NCBI RefSeq assembly: GCF_003332275.1
Contig: NZ_QOVA01000005.1
Location: forward strand, 62,001 to 126,000
DNA from: Edaphovirga cremea
GTDB taxonomy: Bacteria > Pseudomonadota > Gammaproteobacteria > Enterobacterales > Enterobacteriaceae
Reading direction: 5' to 3'
Length of the DNA stretch: 64,000 bases
Shown piece by piece: positions 21,088 to 32,446 of this stretch. The notes below the pieces were generated by a model, which did not search any database, had not been told where the DNA came from, and worked only from the letters and a program-made list of their open reading frames with translations. Both the position numbers and the translations under genes were made by a program. Position 1 is the stretch's first letter, and each line of letters starts with the position of its first letter.

Positions 21088-21162
21088 GTCCTCATAGTTA
21101 AACGGATATAACAAGCCCCTCCTAAGGGCTAGTTGCAGGTTCGATTCCTGCTGGGGACACCA
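21088..21162 (+). tRNA. argW: tRNA-Arg(CCU)
   Basis: 75 nt with encoded CCA. Acceptor GTCCTCA pairs with TGGGGAC, the anticodon loop CTCCTAA gives anticodon CCT (21121-21123), and the T-arm GGTTCGATTCC is canonical. Equivalent to E. coli argW, which also follows yfdC and is a known prophage integration site. Confidence 0.96.
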
Positions 21163-21263
21163 TCAATGATGCGAACTGACGTTACCCTTGCGAACCAGAG
21201 CCATACACATCGCGGTCAAACTTACCCATTCTCTTCTCCACGTAAAGCGTAACGATAGCTGAC

Positions 21264-21572
21264 TTATTCGCTATCCCAGCTCGCGCGATGTCTCTTGCAC
21301 TCATCAATTGCAGTGGAGATGCATTTTCCTGGGCGGAAATCAGTATATATTTGGGTTTGGAACCCCTGCAGTGACGCACCGAGGTGATCGAGGGTGACGT
21401 CTGCAATCTTGGACCAGACAGCCAACTCGCTATTACCCTGATTTATTGTTACCTGAACATACACGGCAGCAACAGTCACTTCCTCTTCACCGTTCGACAG
21501 CAGTTCATACCTGAGGAAATTACCAGAGCCGTTATCCAAATAAATGGTTTTTACAACTTCAAAATAAGCCAT
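21264..21572 (-). CDS. Hypothetical protein next to tRNA-Arg
   Basis: 102 aa from the ATG at 21572, chosen for GGGAG 6 nt upstream and the clean start MAYFEVVKTIYLDNGSGNFL. I do not recognise the family. It is predicted soluble, with alternating hydrophobic residues suggesting beta-strands (EEEVTVAAVYVQVTINQGNS). Its position beside an argW-type tRNA, a common integration hotspot, suggests a leftover of a mobile element. A second ORF in another frame (21182-21406) overlaps its 3' end and could be the tail of a frameshifted longer protein, but I cannot show this. Confidence 0.5.
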   Translation of the reverse strand: MAYFEVVKTIYLDNGSGNFLRYELLSNGEEEVTVAAVYVQVTINQGNSELAVWSKIADVTLDHLGASLQGFQTQIYTDFRPGKCISTAIDECKRHRASWDSE

Positions 21573-21917
21573 GCCAAACTCCCTTTGCTCGCCCCACTGA
21601 AGGGCGGGTGACTGTTTATTAACTGGCCTTATCATTACTGATTCAATGGTTATTTCAAGTGATTTTTCATTGAAAACCCTAAGTAGCTCAAGGGGACTCT
21701 CTTCAATACTGTCGCCGTTTTATTACAGCACGACATTTTCGTACCAAACGGAACATTTTTAAGCACAATATATGCAAATTTATCCGAATTTTCAAAAAAA
21801 CAAGAAGAAATGACCAAAGAAACGTCAAAATGCAGTAGAGGGAATTTGTGTTGGTGTGGCGAGGCGGTTATCCTTAGAACTCAAATTAGCCTCATGACTT
21901 TATAAGTATCACCTGCC
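21573..21917. other. Intergenic region upstream of the TetR gene
   Basis: 345 bp, AT-rich, no supported gene. It should hold the promoters of the orphan gene (leftward) and of the TetR regulator (rightward). Confidence 0.5.
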
Positions 21918-22553
21918 ATGCCAACAGTCGCCAAACGAAAAAATGATCCCGAAGGTCTGAAGAAAAGAATTCTTTCCGGTGCGCTGGCTATTTTTGCCGA
22001 GTTTGGCCTTCAGGGCGCGCGGCTGGAGCAGATTGCTAAAGAGGCTGAAACGACCAAGCGGATGGTGGTTTATCATTTCAGCAACAAAGAACAGTTGTAT
22101 ATCACCACGCTTGAAATGGTGTACCAGCAGATCCGCAAGCATGAGCTGGGCCTGGATCTCTCGGCATTGACGCCTTCCGAGGCGATGATCACGCTGGTTG
22201 AAGAGAGTTTTGACTATCACCTTTCCCACACCGATTTTATGCGTTTGGTATGCAGTGAAAACCTGATGCACGGGCGCTATATCCAGCAGTCTGACGAAAT
22301 TAAAAACACCAATCGCATGGCATTGCGGGTATTGGAAGATATTCTGGCAAGAGGCAAAACCAGCGGCGATTTCTACCCCGATCTGAGTGCTGTGGACGTT
22401 CATCGGTTAATCAGCAGTATCTGCGTGCATCAGGTTTCCAGCCGATATACGTTTGATGCCCTGTTCAACTCGGAGCAATCAGAAGAAACCAGTATTGCCC
22501 GAAACCGACAAATGGCCGTGACCGCCACCCTTCGCTATATTACGCAACCCTAG
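21918..22553 (+). CDS. TetR/AcrR family transcriptional regulator
   Basis: 211 aa. The N-terminal HTH is clear: RILSGALAIFAEFGLQGARL, EQIAKEAETTKRMVVYHFSN, then KEQLY, the most conserved TetR signature. The C-terminal ligand domain (about 75-205) contains HTDFMRLVCSENLMHGRYI, resembling regulators of nitrogenous or aromatic compound catabolism, but the ligand cannot be read from sequence. It stands alone between the orphan gene and the distal end of the CRISPR array, so its target is not obvious from context. Confidence 0.85.
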   Translation: MPTVAKRKNDPEGLKKRILSGALAIFAEFGLQGARLEQIAKEAETTKRMVVYHFSNKEQLYITTLEMVYQQIRKHELGLDLSALTPSEAMITLVEESFDYHLSHTDFMRLVCSENLMHGRYIQQSDEIKNTNRMALRVLEDILARGKTSGDFYPDLSAVDVHRLISSICVHQVSSRYTFDALFNSEQSEETSIARNRQMAVTATLRYITQP

Positions 22554-22606
22554 TCCGGTGAATTACCTCCTCAGGACTGACTTGTACTTGAATAAAACAA
22601 AACATT

Positions 22607-25600
22607 CGGTTTATCCCCGCTGGCGCGGGGAACACATTTTCACAAAGTCGGGACTCGTGACGATGTACGGTTTATCCCCGCTGGCGCGGGGAACACCCCC
22701 ACATGTAACGGCAATGCAAGAATATTGTCGGTTTATCCCCGCTGGCGCGGGGAACACTTATCGAGTGACGACGTGAAGCGTTTGCGGTTCGGTTTATCCC
22801 CGCTGGCGCGGGGAACACTGTCCCTGTCATCATCAAAGCGGGGGTTGATGCGGTTTATCCCCGCTGCCGCGGGGAACACCATACATATCGCCGTCAAACT
22901 CAACCAATTCACGGTTTATCCCCGCTGCCGCGGGGAACACAAGTTTGTGCATCATCCCAGCCGCAACGCTGGCGGTTTATCCCCGCTGCCGCGGGGAACA
23001 CACAGGATGTTTACTGTTGGAGATGAATTGTGGCGGTTTATCCCCGCTGCCGCGGGGAACACGCGGTAAAATGGCGGTTAACATTTTGACGTCATCGGTT
23101 TATCCCCGCTGCCGCGGGGAACACTATTTGATATTTTACCGGATAGTAAAGGTAGGCGGTTTATCCCCGCTGGCGCGGGGAACACGTAGATGACCTCGTA
23201 AAGAAATATTGGCATCCCGGTTTATCCCCGCTGGCGCGGGGAACCCCCCCCAACGAAGCAATCACAATTTTTGTCTCGGTTTATCCCCGCTGGCGCGGGG
23301 AACACAGGCGGATAATGCACGCGTGTTTGACTTTACACGGTTTATCCCCGCTGGCGCGGGGAACACCGGCGCAATGCGTAAAATCAGCGCTTAAAACTCG
23401 GTTTATCCCCGCTGGCGCGGGGAACACTGCTTAACGCGACGCGCGTTTTCTGCTGCCGCCGGTTTATCCCCGCTGGCGCGGGGAACACTCCATAAGTAAA
23501 TATATGGATTTATTTTATCTCGGTTTATCCCCGCTGGCGCGGGGAACACTGACAACTGAGTGAGGTCATGTCGAAAGACAGCGGTTTATCCCCGCTGGCG
23601 CGGGGAACACCAACAGAGAAGGGAAAAGAGGTTGTTGCTCGCCGGTTTATCCCCGCTGGCGCGGGGAACACGGCAGACGTGTCAACTCCGCTCAAGCAGT
23701 GGACGGTTTATCCCCGCTGGCGCGGGGAACACCCATGAAAATGTATGGACAGACGGCATCAAAACGGTTTATCCCCGCTGGCGCGGGGAACACCTTTGCA
23801 GTGGGCGTTAACTCAGATTAATAGGCGGTTTATCCCCGCTGGCGCGGGGAACACTAACGCGGAGGTAACTTTACGGGCGTGCTCAGCGGTTTATCCCCGC
23901 TGACGCGGGGAACACTTTAAGAATGAATTTAGGGACATCACCAAACGCGGTTTATCCCCGCTGGCGCGGGGAACACAAAACCGCATTCGCCAGAAATTAA
24001 AATCTTTACGGTTTATCCCCGCTGGCGCGGGGAACACTTAAATTATTGAACGATGGCGGGTATGATGCACGGTTTATCCCCGCTGGCGCGGGGAACACAA
24101 ACTGCGATAATTGTTGTTTCGCTCATTTCCCGGTTTATCCCCGCTGGCGCGGGGAACACTTCACTTGGTGATGGCTACTATGCCGCCGTAGCGGTTTATC
24201 CCCGCTGGCGCGGGGAACACGATTTTCTTAGTGCTGCGGTGATTACGAATTCCGGTTTATCCCCGCTGGCGCGGGGAACACTGTCTCATTTGAACCGGAC
24301 GCAGGGAATCCAGCGGTTTATCCCCGCTGGCGCGGGGAACACTCCAAGTATGGCGAGAGTGATTAAGCCAATTGCGGTTTATCCCCGCTGGCGCGGGGAA
24401 CACTGGCGTCAGCCCTGATAAACAAAGGCGACGCTCGGTTTATCCCCGCTGGCGCGGGGAACACTGCGCCGAACCGTGCCTGGTGACTGGATTATTCGGT
24501 TTATCCCCGCTGGCGCGGGGAACACATGAAAAGCATTGCAGAGATCCGCAGGGAAAACGGTTTATCCCCGCTGGCGCGGGGAACACAAAAATAATCAAAA
24601 TCATCATTTACATTATTTCGGTTTATCCCCGCTGGCGCGGGGAACACCGTCAGCACGACAGGCAGGAAATAAATGGCGTCGGTTTATCCCCGCTGGCGCG
24701 GGGAACACTTTGATATTAGACTGTGAATCGTTTCTGCGTGCGGTTTATCCCCGCTGGCGCGGGGAACACGGTGGGATGAATGCCCATCCCCCGAGCTAAA
24801 ACGGTTTATCCCCGCTGGCGCGGGGAACACTCCAGTATCCTCTACCAACGCAATCTATAGCTCGGTTTATCCCCGCTGGCGCGGGGAACACCATTTATTG
24901 CCGCAGCAAGTCCCATTGTTGTGCGGTTTATCCCCGCTGGCGCGGGGAACACGCCATATGATGGCGAGACAAGGATTGCGCAGACGGTTTATCCCCGCTG
25001 GCGCGGGGAACACGGACCGTTCGGCGTTTGGCTTGTCAAATAATGCGGTTTATCCCCGCTGGCGCGGGGAACACTTCCCCAAAGACTTTTTTTACCCTCT
25101 CCGGCCCGGTTTATCCCCGCTGGCGCGGGGAACACCCCTGCAGGAGTTAGCATCCCTGGAGATTCCACGGTTTATCCCCGCTGGCGCGGGGAACACTTAC
25201 TACGGCGACCAGATTCTTTGCGACTGACCGGTTTATCCCCGCTGGCGCGGGGAACACAATGACGATAAAAAGCCGGATACTAGACCCGGCGGTTTATCCC
25301 CGCTGGCGCGGGGAACACTGCTCGACAATATGAGTGGCGTATTTAGTAATCGGTTTATCCCCGCTGGCGCGGGGAACACTGCGCAGTCATCAATTCAACG
25401 AGGTAGACGAACGGTTTATCCCCGCTGGCGCGGGGAACACACCTGCCGCTTGAGAGCCTTGTCACCAGTAGGCGGTTTATCCCCGCTGGCGCGGGGAACA
25501 CTACGGTAGAACTGCCACTGCCTGAATCGTCACCGGTTTATCCCCGCTGGCGCGGGGAACACACGTAGAGCATCGCTATCAAAGCCGTCACGGCCGGTTT

Positions 25601-26783
25601 ATCCCCGCTGGCGCGGGGAACACGATGTAGCTTTCTTTCAGGCGGGTGATGTCGCCGGTTTATCCCCGCTGGCGCGGGGAACACTGCGTCTTTACCAAGT
25701 TTTGATACTGCCTCGGCGGTTTATCCCCGCTGGCGCGGGGAACACATAAGCCTGAGCATGACGAGCAATATTATAAACGGTTTATCCCCGCTGGCGCGGG
25801 GAACACGCTATTTTTAACGCATTCATCATTATAATTAGCGGTTTATCCCCGCTGGCGCGGGGAACACAATATTTGTCGCCACTAAATTGTAGGATTTACC
25901 GGTTTATCCCCGCTGGCGCGGGGAACACATATACAGGAGCGCCATATATTCTAGTAATGCCGGTTTATCCCCGCTGGCGCGGGGAACACATATTTCTGCA
26001 TTCGCCAATCAGCAAAACATGCGGTTTATCCCCGCTGGCGCGGGGAACACTTATTTAGCCCCCTTAGCGCCGGGAAGATAATCGGTTTATCCCCGCTGGC
26101 GCGGGGAACACATCGCGGTGATTTTTTCTGTTCATTCCCCAATCGGTTTATCCCCGCTGGCGCGGGGAACACGCGTTTTATTTCACTTTCAACAATGCCG
26201 TTATCGGTTTATCCCCGCTGGCGCGGGGAACACCCTTAGCGCCGGGAAGATAATCTTTCATATCATCGGTTTATCCCCGCTGGCGCGGGGAACACCTACA
26301 CTATTAAGCATTGTGCTAGCCAATGATCGGTTTATCCCCGCTGGCGCGGGGAACACTCGGAGGCATAGGGATTATCCTGCGCAACCTCCGGTTTATCCCC
26401 GCTGGCGCGGGGAACACTTGAGTCCCAGGCTGGCAGCGTAGCGTATGCCCGGTTTATCCCCGCTGGCGCGGGGAACACTCATTCATGGATGAAGGCGATT
26501 TCGGTGGTGGCGGTTTATCCCCGCTGGCGCGGGGAACACGGTTAGCAAGTAAAAGCGGGGTTTCGTATTCGCGGTTTATCCCCGCTGGCGCGGGGAACAC
26601 TTGCCTTACATCATAATTGCCCACCATCGACGCGGTTTATCCCCGCTGGCGCGGGGAACACACCTCTATTTGTCGGCGCCTTATTGTACCAGACGGTTTA
26701 TCCCCGCTGGCGCGGGGAACACTCCCTGGTAAATTAAAATAATACGGAGGTAGACGGTTTATCCCCGCTGGCGCGGGGAACAC
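22607..26783 (-). CRISPR. Type I-E CRISPR array, 69 repeats / 68 spacers
   Basis: The 29-bp repeat reads on the plus strand CGGTTTATCCCCGCTGGCG then CGGGGAACAC; the crRNA sense is the minus strand, beginning GTGTTCCCC and ending ATAAACCG. I traced all 69 repeat starts from 22607 to 26755. Sixty-five spacers are 32 bp, two are 33 bp (23063-23095, 26234-26266) and one is 30 bp (23247-23276). The leader and cas2 lie at the right, so newest spacers are at the right. Repeats 5-9 (starting 22851, 22912, 22973, 23034, 23096) share GCTGCCGCGG instead of GCTGGCGCGG; repeat 22 (23887) has GCTGACGCGG; repeat 11 (23218) ends AACCC. Spacers at 26051-26082 and 26234-26266 share 21 nt. Confidence 0.99.
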
Positions 26784-26867
26784 TCTAAAAGTATACCATT
26801 GATTTAAATAAAATTTATCCTATACAAAAATTCCACCAAATTTCCAGCGATGTTAAAGAACCTTAAC
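26784..26867 (-). promoter_or_regulatory. CRISPR leader
   Basis: 84-bp AT-rich stretch between the cas2 stop and the first repeat. Read on the minus strand it holds GGTTCTTTAACAT and ends TTTTAGA just before GTGTTCCCC, both resembling E. coli type I-E leaders. An extended -10 like TGGTATACT lies near the repeat. It should carry the pre-crRNA promoter and signals for polarised spacer integration. Confidence 0.8.
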
Positions 26868-28081
<1,214 letters not shown>

Positions 28082-28088
28082 CTCTGAT

Positions 28089-28688
28089 TTACCTGTTAGC
28101 CAGCGAGAGCAAACCACAGCCAAATGCCTTGGCGGGACCGATGCCATTTTCCAGCAAAGCCAGTAATGCGTCGTGATTCTCAACAATCAACGCACCGCTA
28201 AATACCACTGACTGAATTTTGCCAGCATGGCCAGACTTGCGAAAATGCAGCACGTTGTCCGGCGTAATCTCAAGCGAACTTAACGCCGCGCTATTTGCCA
28301 GCTTCCTTTCAAGCCATTGACGTTGCTCCAACTCATCAATCAGCGGCACCCGGCAGGATTTAACCTCCCCCTGGCGATTCTTGCGGCCATCTTCATCGCG
28401 AATGCTTTTTATCGGGTTAGCACGCAGGCAAAACCGCAAAGCGATCCCCGACCGCAAGATCGGCTGAAATGTCTTACTGGCTAATACATTGGCAGACTCA
28501 CAGGATTTTGGTTGAGAGTGAGACTGCAACAAGACAGTCATACCTTGCCCGACTACCGCTTTCTCAGTGCGAAATAGGTAATCCCGGCTTTCTGTTGAAC
28601 GCTGCGGGAAAAGTTGCCAAAGAACCTGATGCCACTGGTAACTATTTGCAGCGAACTTCCACGGGAGATAGATTCGGCTAAGATACAT
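28089..28688 (-). CDS. casE: Cas6e (CasE), crRNA-processing endoribonuclease
   Basis: 199 aa from the ATG at 28688 (GGAGGACAAG upstream). Starts MYLSRIYLPW; the catalytic-type histidine lies in YQWHQVLWQLFP, and the C-terminal glycine-rich loop GIGPAKAFGCGLLSLA is characteristic. Cleaves pre-crRNA at the 3' base of each repeat hairpin, leaving the AUAAACCG handle, and stays bound as part of Cascade. Overlaps cas5 by 11 nt. Confidence 0.96.
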   Translation of the reverse strand: MYLSRIYLPWKFAANSYQWHQVLWQLFPQRSTESRDYLFRTEKAVVGQGMTVLLQSHSQPKSCESANVLASKTFQPILRSGIALRFCLRANPIKSIRDEDGRKNRQGEVKSCRVPLIDELEQRQWLERKLANSAALSSLEITPDNVLHFRKSGHAGKIQSVVFSGALIVENHDALLALLENGIGPAKAFGCGLLSLANR

Positions 28689-29340
28689 CTTGTCCTCCCA
28701 GAGATTTTTCATACCAGCGATGTGCAGAAAACTGGCGCGGAAGATGTGGAATGGGTTCGTCACGAAGGTTATGTATCCGATCATAACCCGGCAACTCATC
28801 CTCGCTGTAAACCTTTCCTTTAATATCATCAACTAAACCATAGGCTTGCAGCGGATCACCGGCGCTGATCCGATCCAGGAATAATGGCGAAGTGATTGGG
28901 CAACTGCGCCGCCCGAGATAAGGTGTATAGCGCGGAAATTTCACCGCCTGTTGCAGGGTGTTCAGCGTCTGCGAATCATCATCCGGACTCCAGACAGCGA
29001 CGGTAAAACATGCATCACACAGATACTCTCGTCGGGTGATGATGGTTTCATGGGATTTCAGGCTCTGGTAGTCTACTCTCGCATCCTTAATAGTATGAAA
29101 ATCAGTGATTTTTTCTGCTTTCAGGCTCTCATTATCGTCACAACGCACCGCGAACCTGACGCTTTCCGCAAGCAGCAATAACGCGGCGCGATCGCTGCGA
29201 CCAATGCCTTGGCAGGCGGCCAATAATCCTAGTAAACCACTGCGGGTCGGAAACAGAGCGCAGGGGCGTGCGCCTTCAAAAGTCGGTGTTCCCCAAGCCT
29301 GCATCGGTCCCTGAAGGCGTAACATCAGATAATCGCGCAT
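28678..29340 (-). CDS. casD: Cas5e (CasD), Cascade subunit
   Basis: 220 aa from the ATG at 29340 (GGAAGGGAATAATC upstream). LMLRLQGPMQAWGTPTFEGA, PTRSGLLGLLAACQGIGR and ITRREYLCDACFTVAV are typical of Cas5e. It caps the crRNA 5' handle and contacts Cse1 in Cascade. Confidence 0.96.
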   Translation of the reverse strand: MRDYLMLRLQGPMQAWGTPTFEGARPCALFPTRSGLLGLLAACQGIGRSDRAALLLLAESVRFAVRCDDNESLKAEKITDFHTIKDARVDYQSLKSHETIITRREYLCDACFTVAVWSPDDDSQTLNTLQQAVKFPRYTPYLGRRSCPITSPLFLDRISAGDPLQAYGLVDDIKGKVYSEDELPGYDRIHNLRDEPIPHLPRQFSAHRWYEKSLGGQDVS

Positions 29341-29342
29341 GA

Positions 29343-30434
29343 TTATTCCCTTCCATCTGCCCTGATCCATGATTCCAACGCTGGCATTGTCGGCAAGGAG
29401 AACAACTCTGGTGGGAAGGTGAGTTCAGTCGCGGTAAAACCGGCGCAGCGTTCATCCAATCCATAACCTTGATGGATACGTTGCCAGTAATTTTGCAACG
29501 ATTTTACCGACGGAATGAGGAATCCCTGATCGTCGGCTTTTACCGGTCGCTCGAAAGCATTGGCCAATGAAATTGGAAGATCGGAGAAACTGATCATCAC
29601 CACATCTGCGGGGTTAAAGGCCGCAAAACTGTTCTGTTTCGCGCTGGGAACCTCCGTCGCTAACATATGCGCCAGATGCGCGGCAATATCCAGAGCAGTC
29701 GCGCGATCCACACCCCCTAAATTCTGTTGCAGTTGCGCAATATTAAGGCTGGCGTAGCGATAAAAAACCCCGGATGAAAACTCTTGGGTATCCAGGTGTC
29801 CAGAACCCAATTCCTGAAGATCGTCCACGGCGGTAAACCAGTCGATGTCGGAGTCCACGCTGTGGGTGGTAATAGCGTGTGCGACGGCCATCGCGCCATC
29901 TACTTTGCCTACTTCACTCATTAATCCAGATGTCGCCATGCGCCCACTGAGCGCCACATCGACACCATTATTCAGGGTCTGGTTCATGGCGATGATATGT
30001 TCTTTAAATGCTTTACCCAGTTTTTTAATGTCTGTTTCTTCTGTTTCTGATATTTTCTGACAAAACCAGGAAAACTCACTTAATACCCAAGGGGCTACAG
30101 CATCCCCTAGCCATTTATCATCGCCTTTAGGCAATTCCTTACCGGAAATAAGCTGTATCGCCTTTTCGATTAATTCGGCTGAAAATGTTTCACTCAATTC
30201 AGCAATAAAATGTTCTTTTAATTGACCCAATTGCCGGGTACGAATACTGCTTTCACCTAAATGCTGCTGATAATAGGCACTTTTACGTAGTGAACGTTTC
30301 AGACTTTGACTGGAAATACGCACCCTGCGCTTACCGCCGAATACGGTATCTTTCTGCATATTCATGTCGTCACGGTTCAGACAAGAAGGGCTGTGGGAAA
30401 TTAATACGTGAAAGTTAATAAAGTTTTTTTCCAT
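29343..30434 (-). CDS. casC: Cas7e (CasC), Cascade backbone subunit
   Basis: 363 aa. [40 protein letters not shown] and RSLR are the conserved start of Cas7e; [20 protein letters not shown] and [17 protein letters not shown] follow. Six copies form the helical backbone on the crRNA, kinking every sixth nucleotide. Lies 4 bp after cse2. Confidence 0.97.
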   Translation of the reverse strand: MEKNFINFHVLISHSPSCLNRDDMNMQKDTVFGGKRRVRISSQSLKRSLRKSAYYQQHLGESSIRTRQLGQLKEHFIAELSETFSAELIEKAIQLISGKELPKGDDKWLGDAVAPWVLSEFSWFCQKISETEETDIKKLGKAFKEHIIAMNQTLNNGVDVALSGRMATSGLMSEVGKVDGAMAVAHAITTHSVDSDIDWFTAVDDLQELGSGHLDTQEFSSGVFYRYASLNIAQLQQNLGGVDRATALDIAAHLAHMLATEVPSAKQNSFAAFNPADVVMISFSDLPISLANAFERPVKADDQGFLIPSVKSLQNYWQRIHQGYGLDERCAGFTATELTFPPELFSLPTMPALESWIRADGRE

Positions 30435-30438
30435 TTTC

Positions 30439-30918
30439 TTAATCCTTCTTCTCTTTATGAAGTCCTAAAACGAAATCTTCCAGTAAACGACGTTTGCTTT
30501 GCGTATTCCAGTACGTCAGTTGCCTGACCAAACGTGACCAGCGCAATGTTGGCCCAACCTGTTTGATCACCCGACGCAACTGCACCATGTCATTAGGCCA
30601 GTCAGAGCGGATAATCTGGTATAGGCGCATTTCAGATATCCGCCGCTCTTTATTACTCGCCAGGGCTTTGCCCAATGAAATATCAGTCTCTGTGTTGGTG
30701 ATGGCATCCGTACTTACTACAAACACTAACCGTAATAGACTTTGCCGTTCGAATTGGTTCAAATCCTCATGCCAACCCGCTGGCTGAACCAATCGGTAGA
30801 ATGCCGGTATTGATAACAAATCGTCAGGTTCTGCGGTGCGGCGTAACTCTGCCTTCGGCCCCGGCGGTAAGGCATTCCAGGCTTTGAGTAAACCGGATGC
30901 ATCAATGGATTGCTTCAT
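30439..30918 (-). CDS. casB: Cse2 (CasB), Cascade small subunit
   Basis: 159 aa, all-helical, Arg/Lys-rich, with [20 protein letters not shown] and [20 protein letters not shown] as in other Cse2 proteins. Binds along the crRNA-DNA hybrid and the displaced strand. Its start lies within the last 17 nt of cse1. Confidence 0.94.
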   Translation of the reverse strand: MKQSIDASGLLKAWNALPPGPKAELRRTAEPDDLLSIPAFYRLVQPAGWHEDLNQFERQSLLRLVFVVSTDAITNTETDISLGKALASNKERRISEMRLYQIIRSDWPNDMVQLRRVIKQVGPTLRWSRLVRQLTYWNTQSKRRLLEDFVLGLHKEKKD

Positions 30919-32437
30919 CTACAATTCCTTTTTGCGGTTGAAGATGGTTAAGATCTTGTCCTAATTTTCTACGCGTTAATGCGGCGATCACGGTGATTGC
31001 CGGATGATGCAGGTAGGGATCTGTCGCCCGGTTAAATAATTCTCGGCATAGCAAGTCTAACTGCTTGCGCAATAAGTCTTCCAAGTGGTCTTCGTCTTGT
31101 ACCAAATATCCAGATAACGCATCAAGAATGGCGGATTCAGAATGGCTATAAAAGAGTGGCTCCATCACTTCATGTAATGGCACGCCCGTCCCCTTCATCT
31201 TGATATCTTTGCTTTTTAAACCGATATAAAACTGGTAAAGCGCGCTACGCAAGGCTTTTTTATATTCGCGTCCAATTTTAACAATATAATCTACCCATAG
31301 AGGATTGCGCAGTATTTCCGGGCTAAGATTAAATACGTCGTGTCGACGTTCAATAATTGATGCCTGATTATTTCGATACCCCCCCAGCATCAGCATCCAC
31401 TTTGAATTATCGGTAAACAGTTTAATGGCCTGGTTGACGACAATCGCTGGCGATTGTCCCTCTATTTTTTGTGCTACCTGTTGCTTAACAATAACCCGTG
31501 AAAGTTGCGTCCATGAGGGTGCGGCGGTGGTAAACGCCAAAAATTTCTGCTCGACAACTCCCTTTTTGATGGCAAACAAACGCGGTGAATGTGGATGCAG
31601 CCACATTCCTTCAACGGTGAAATTAAACTTCTCTTTATAAAAACCACTAAAACGCTGTGCGTGAGGCTGACCACATAGCGTACAGAGACCTTCACCCAGT
31701 GGCGGCAATAATTCAATATGCGCGGGTTGCCAGAATAGACCTCGCAGCAAACCGATTTTTTCGGCGGGAATACTCTCCCCACTCTTTATCGGCTCGATCC
31801 ATACCGGAGGCTGATTTAAACTATTTTTCCAGTCTACAGCGTATTCCGCATTTAAGGTCTCTTCGGTAAGAATATTGAACCAGAGGGTTGTCCGAATATG
31901 CTCGGCGTATAACAACGTGGTTACCGGTGCGCCCCCGCGCAAACCACTTTTGAATCCACCACCAAAACCCGGCGCGTTGTTCGCCTGATTGAATAAGACA
32001 ATCGCCGTACATCCCGGGCACAGTGCTTCAGCCTGTCCCGGTTCATTCACAAACGCACAGTTGGTTGAACCGCTAAGACCGGTCAATAACTTATCCATAT
32101 CGGTAATTTCAGACGCCTTAACCCCTTTCGTCTGCATAAAGGGGTGGTCGGGATGTTGCAGGTCGAACATCCCGGCAAATGGCGCGGACAAGCGCTGATA
32201 TTCTTCTTCACTCAGCGGTTCACGACCTCGCTGCCGCCAAACGCTGAAATTTTCCGGAATACACATCACCTGCACCAGACACAGGATAAGTTGCATCGCT
32301 GCCATTTCCATGTCATCACGCGGCAAGCAGAACAGATAGCGCTTGTCTTCGCACAAAAGCTGTCGCAGCGAGATGCGCTGCGACACTTTTCGCCCCAATT
32401 CCGTCACCGGAATCCAGGCCGAGTGGAGTAAGTCCAT
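30902..32437 (-). CDS. casA: Cse1 (CasA, Cas8e), PAM-recognition subunit of Cascade
   Basis: 511 aa. Conserved blocks include MDLLHSAWIPVTELGRKVSQ, PGFGGGFKSGLRGGAPVTTL and zinc-type CPGC and CTLC pairs. Recognises the PAM and recruits Cas3. The start at 32437 has AGGAG 7 nt upstream, and this Shine-Dalgarno overlaps the stop of a 36-codon upstream ORF (GTTAGGAGC), so cse1 is the second cistron of the operon and probably translationally coupled to that ORF. Confidence 0.97.
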   Translation of the reverse strand: MDLLHSAWIPVTELGRKVSQRISLRQLLCEDKRYLFCLPRDDMEMAAMQLILCLVQVMCIPENFSVWRQRGREPLSEEEYQRLSAPFAGMFDLQHPDHPFMQTKGVKASEITDMDKLLTGLSGSTNCAFVNEPGQAEALCPGCTAIVLFNQANNAPGFGGGFKSGLRGGAPVTTLLYAEHIRTTLWFNILTEETLNAEYAVDWKNSLNQPPVWIEPIKSGESIPAEKIGLLRGLFWQPAHIELLPPLGEGLCTLCGQPHAQRFSGFYKEKFNFTVEGMWLHPHSPRLFAIKKGVVEQKFLAFTTAAPSWTQLSRVIVKQQVAQKIEGQSPAIVVNQAIKLFTDNSKWMLMLGGYRNNQASIIERRHDVFNLSPEILRNPLWVDYIVKIGREYKKALRSALYQFYIGLKSKDIKMKGTGVPLHEVMEPLFYSHSESAILDALSGYLVQDEDHLEDLLRKQLDLLCRELFNRATDPYLHHPAITVIAALTRRKLGQDLNHLQPQKGIVDEAIH

Positions 32438-32446
32438 ATTTTGCTC

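Noticed and set aside
21182-21406. ORF overlapping the 3' end of the orphan gene near tRNA-Arg
   Set aside because: It could be a frameshifted continuation, but no family alignment supports joining the two.
22558-26441. Many short ORFs with repeated [18 protein letters not shown] and GLSPLARGT peptides
   Set aside because: These are translations of the CRISPR repeat in three frames, not proteins.
22607-26783. Self-targeting by spacers of the main array
   Set aside because: Reading the spacers against the window by eye showed no match; a computed search of all 68 spacers against the whole genome would be needed to exclude it.
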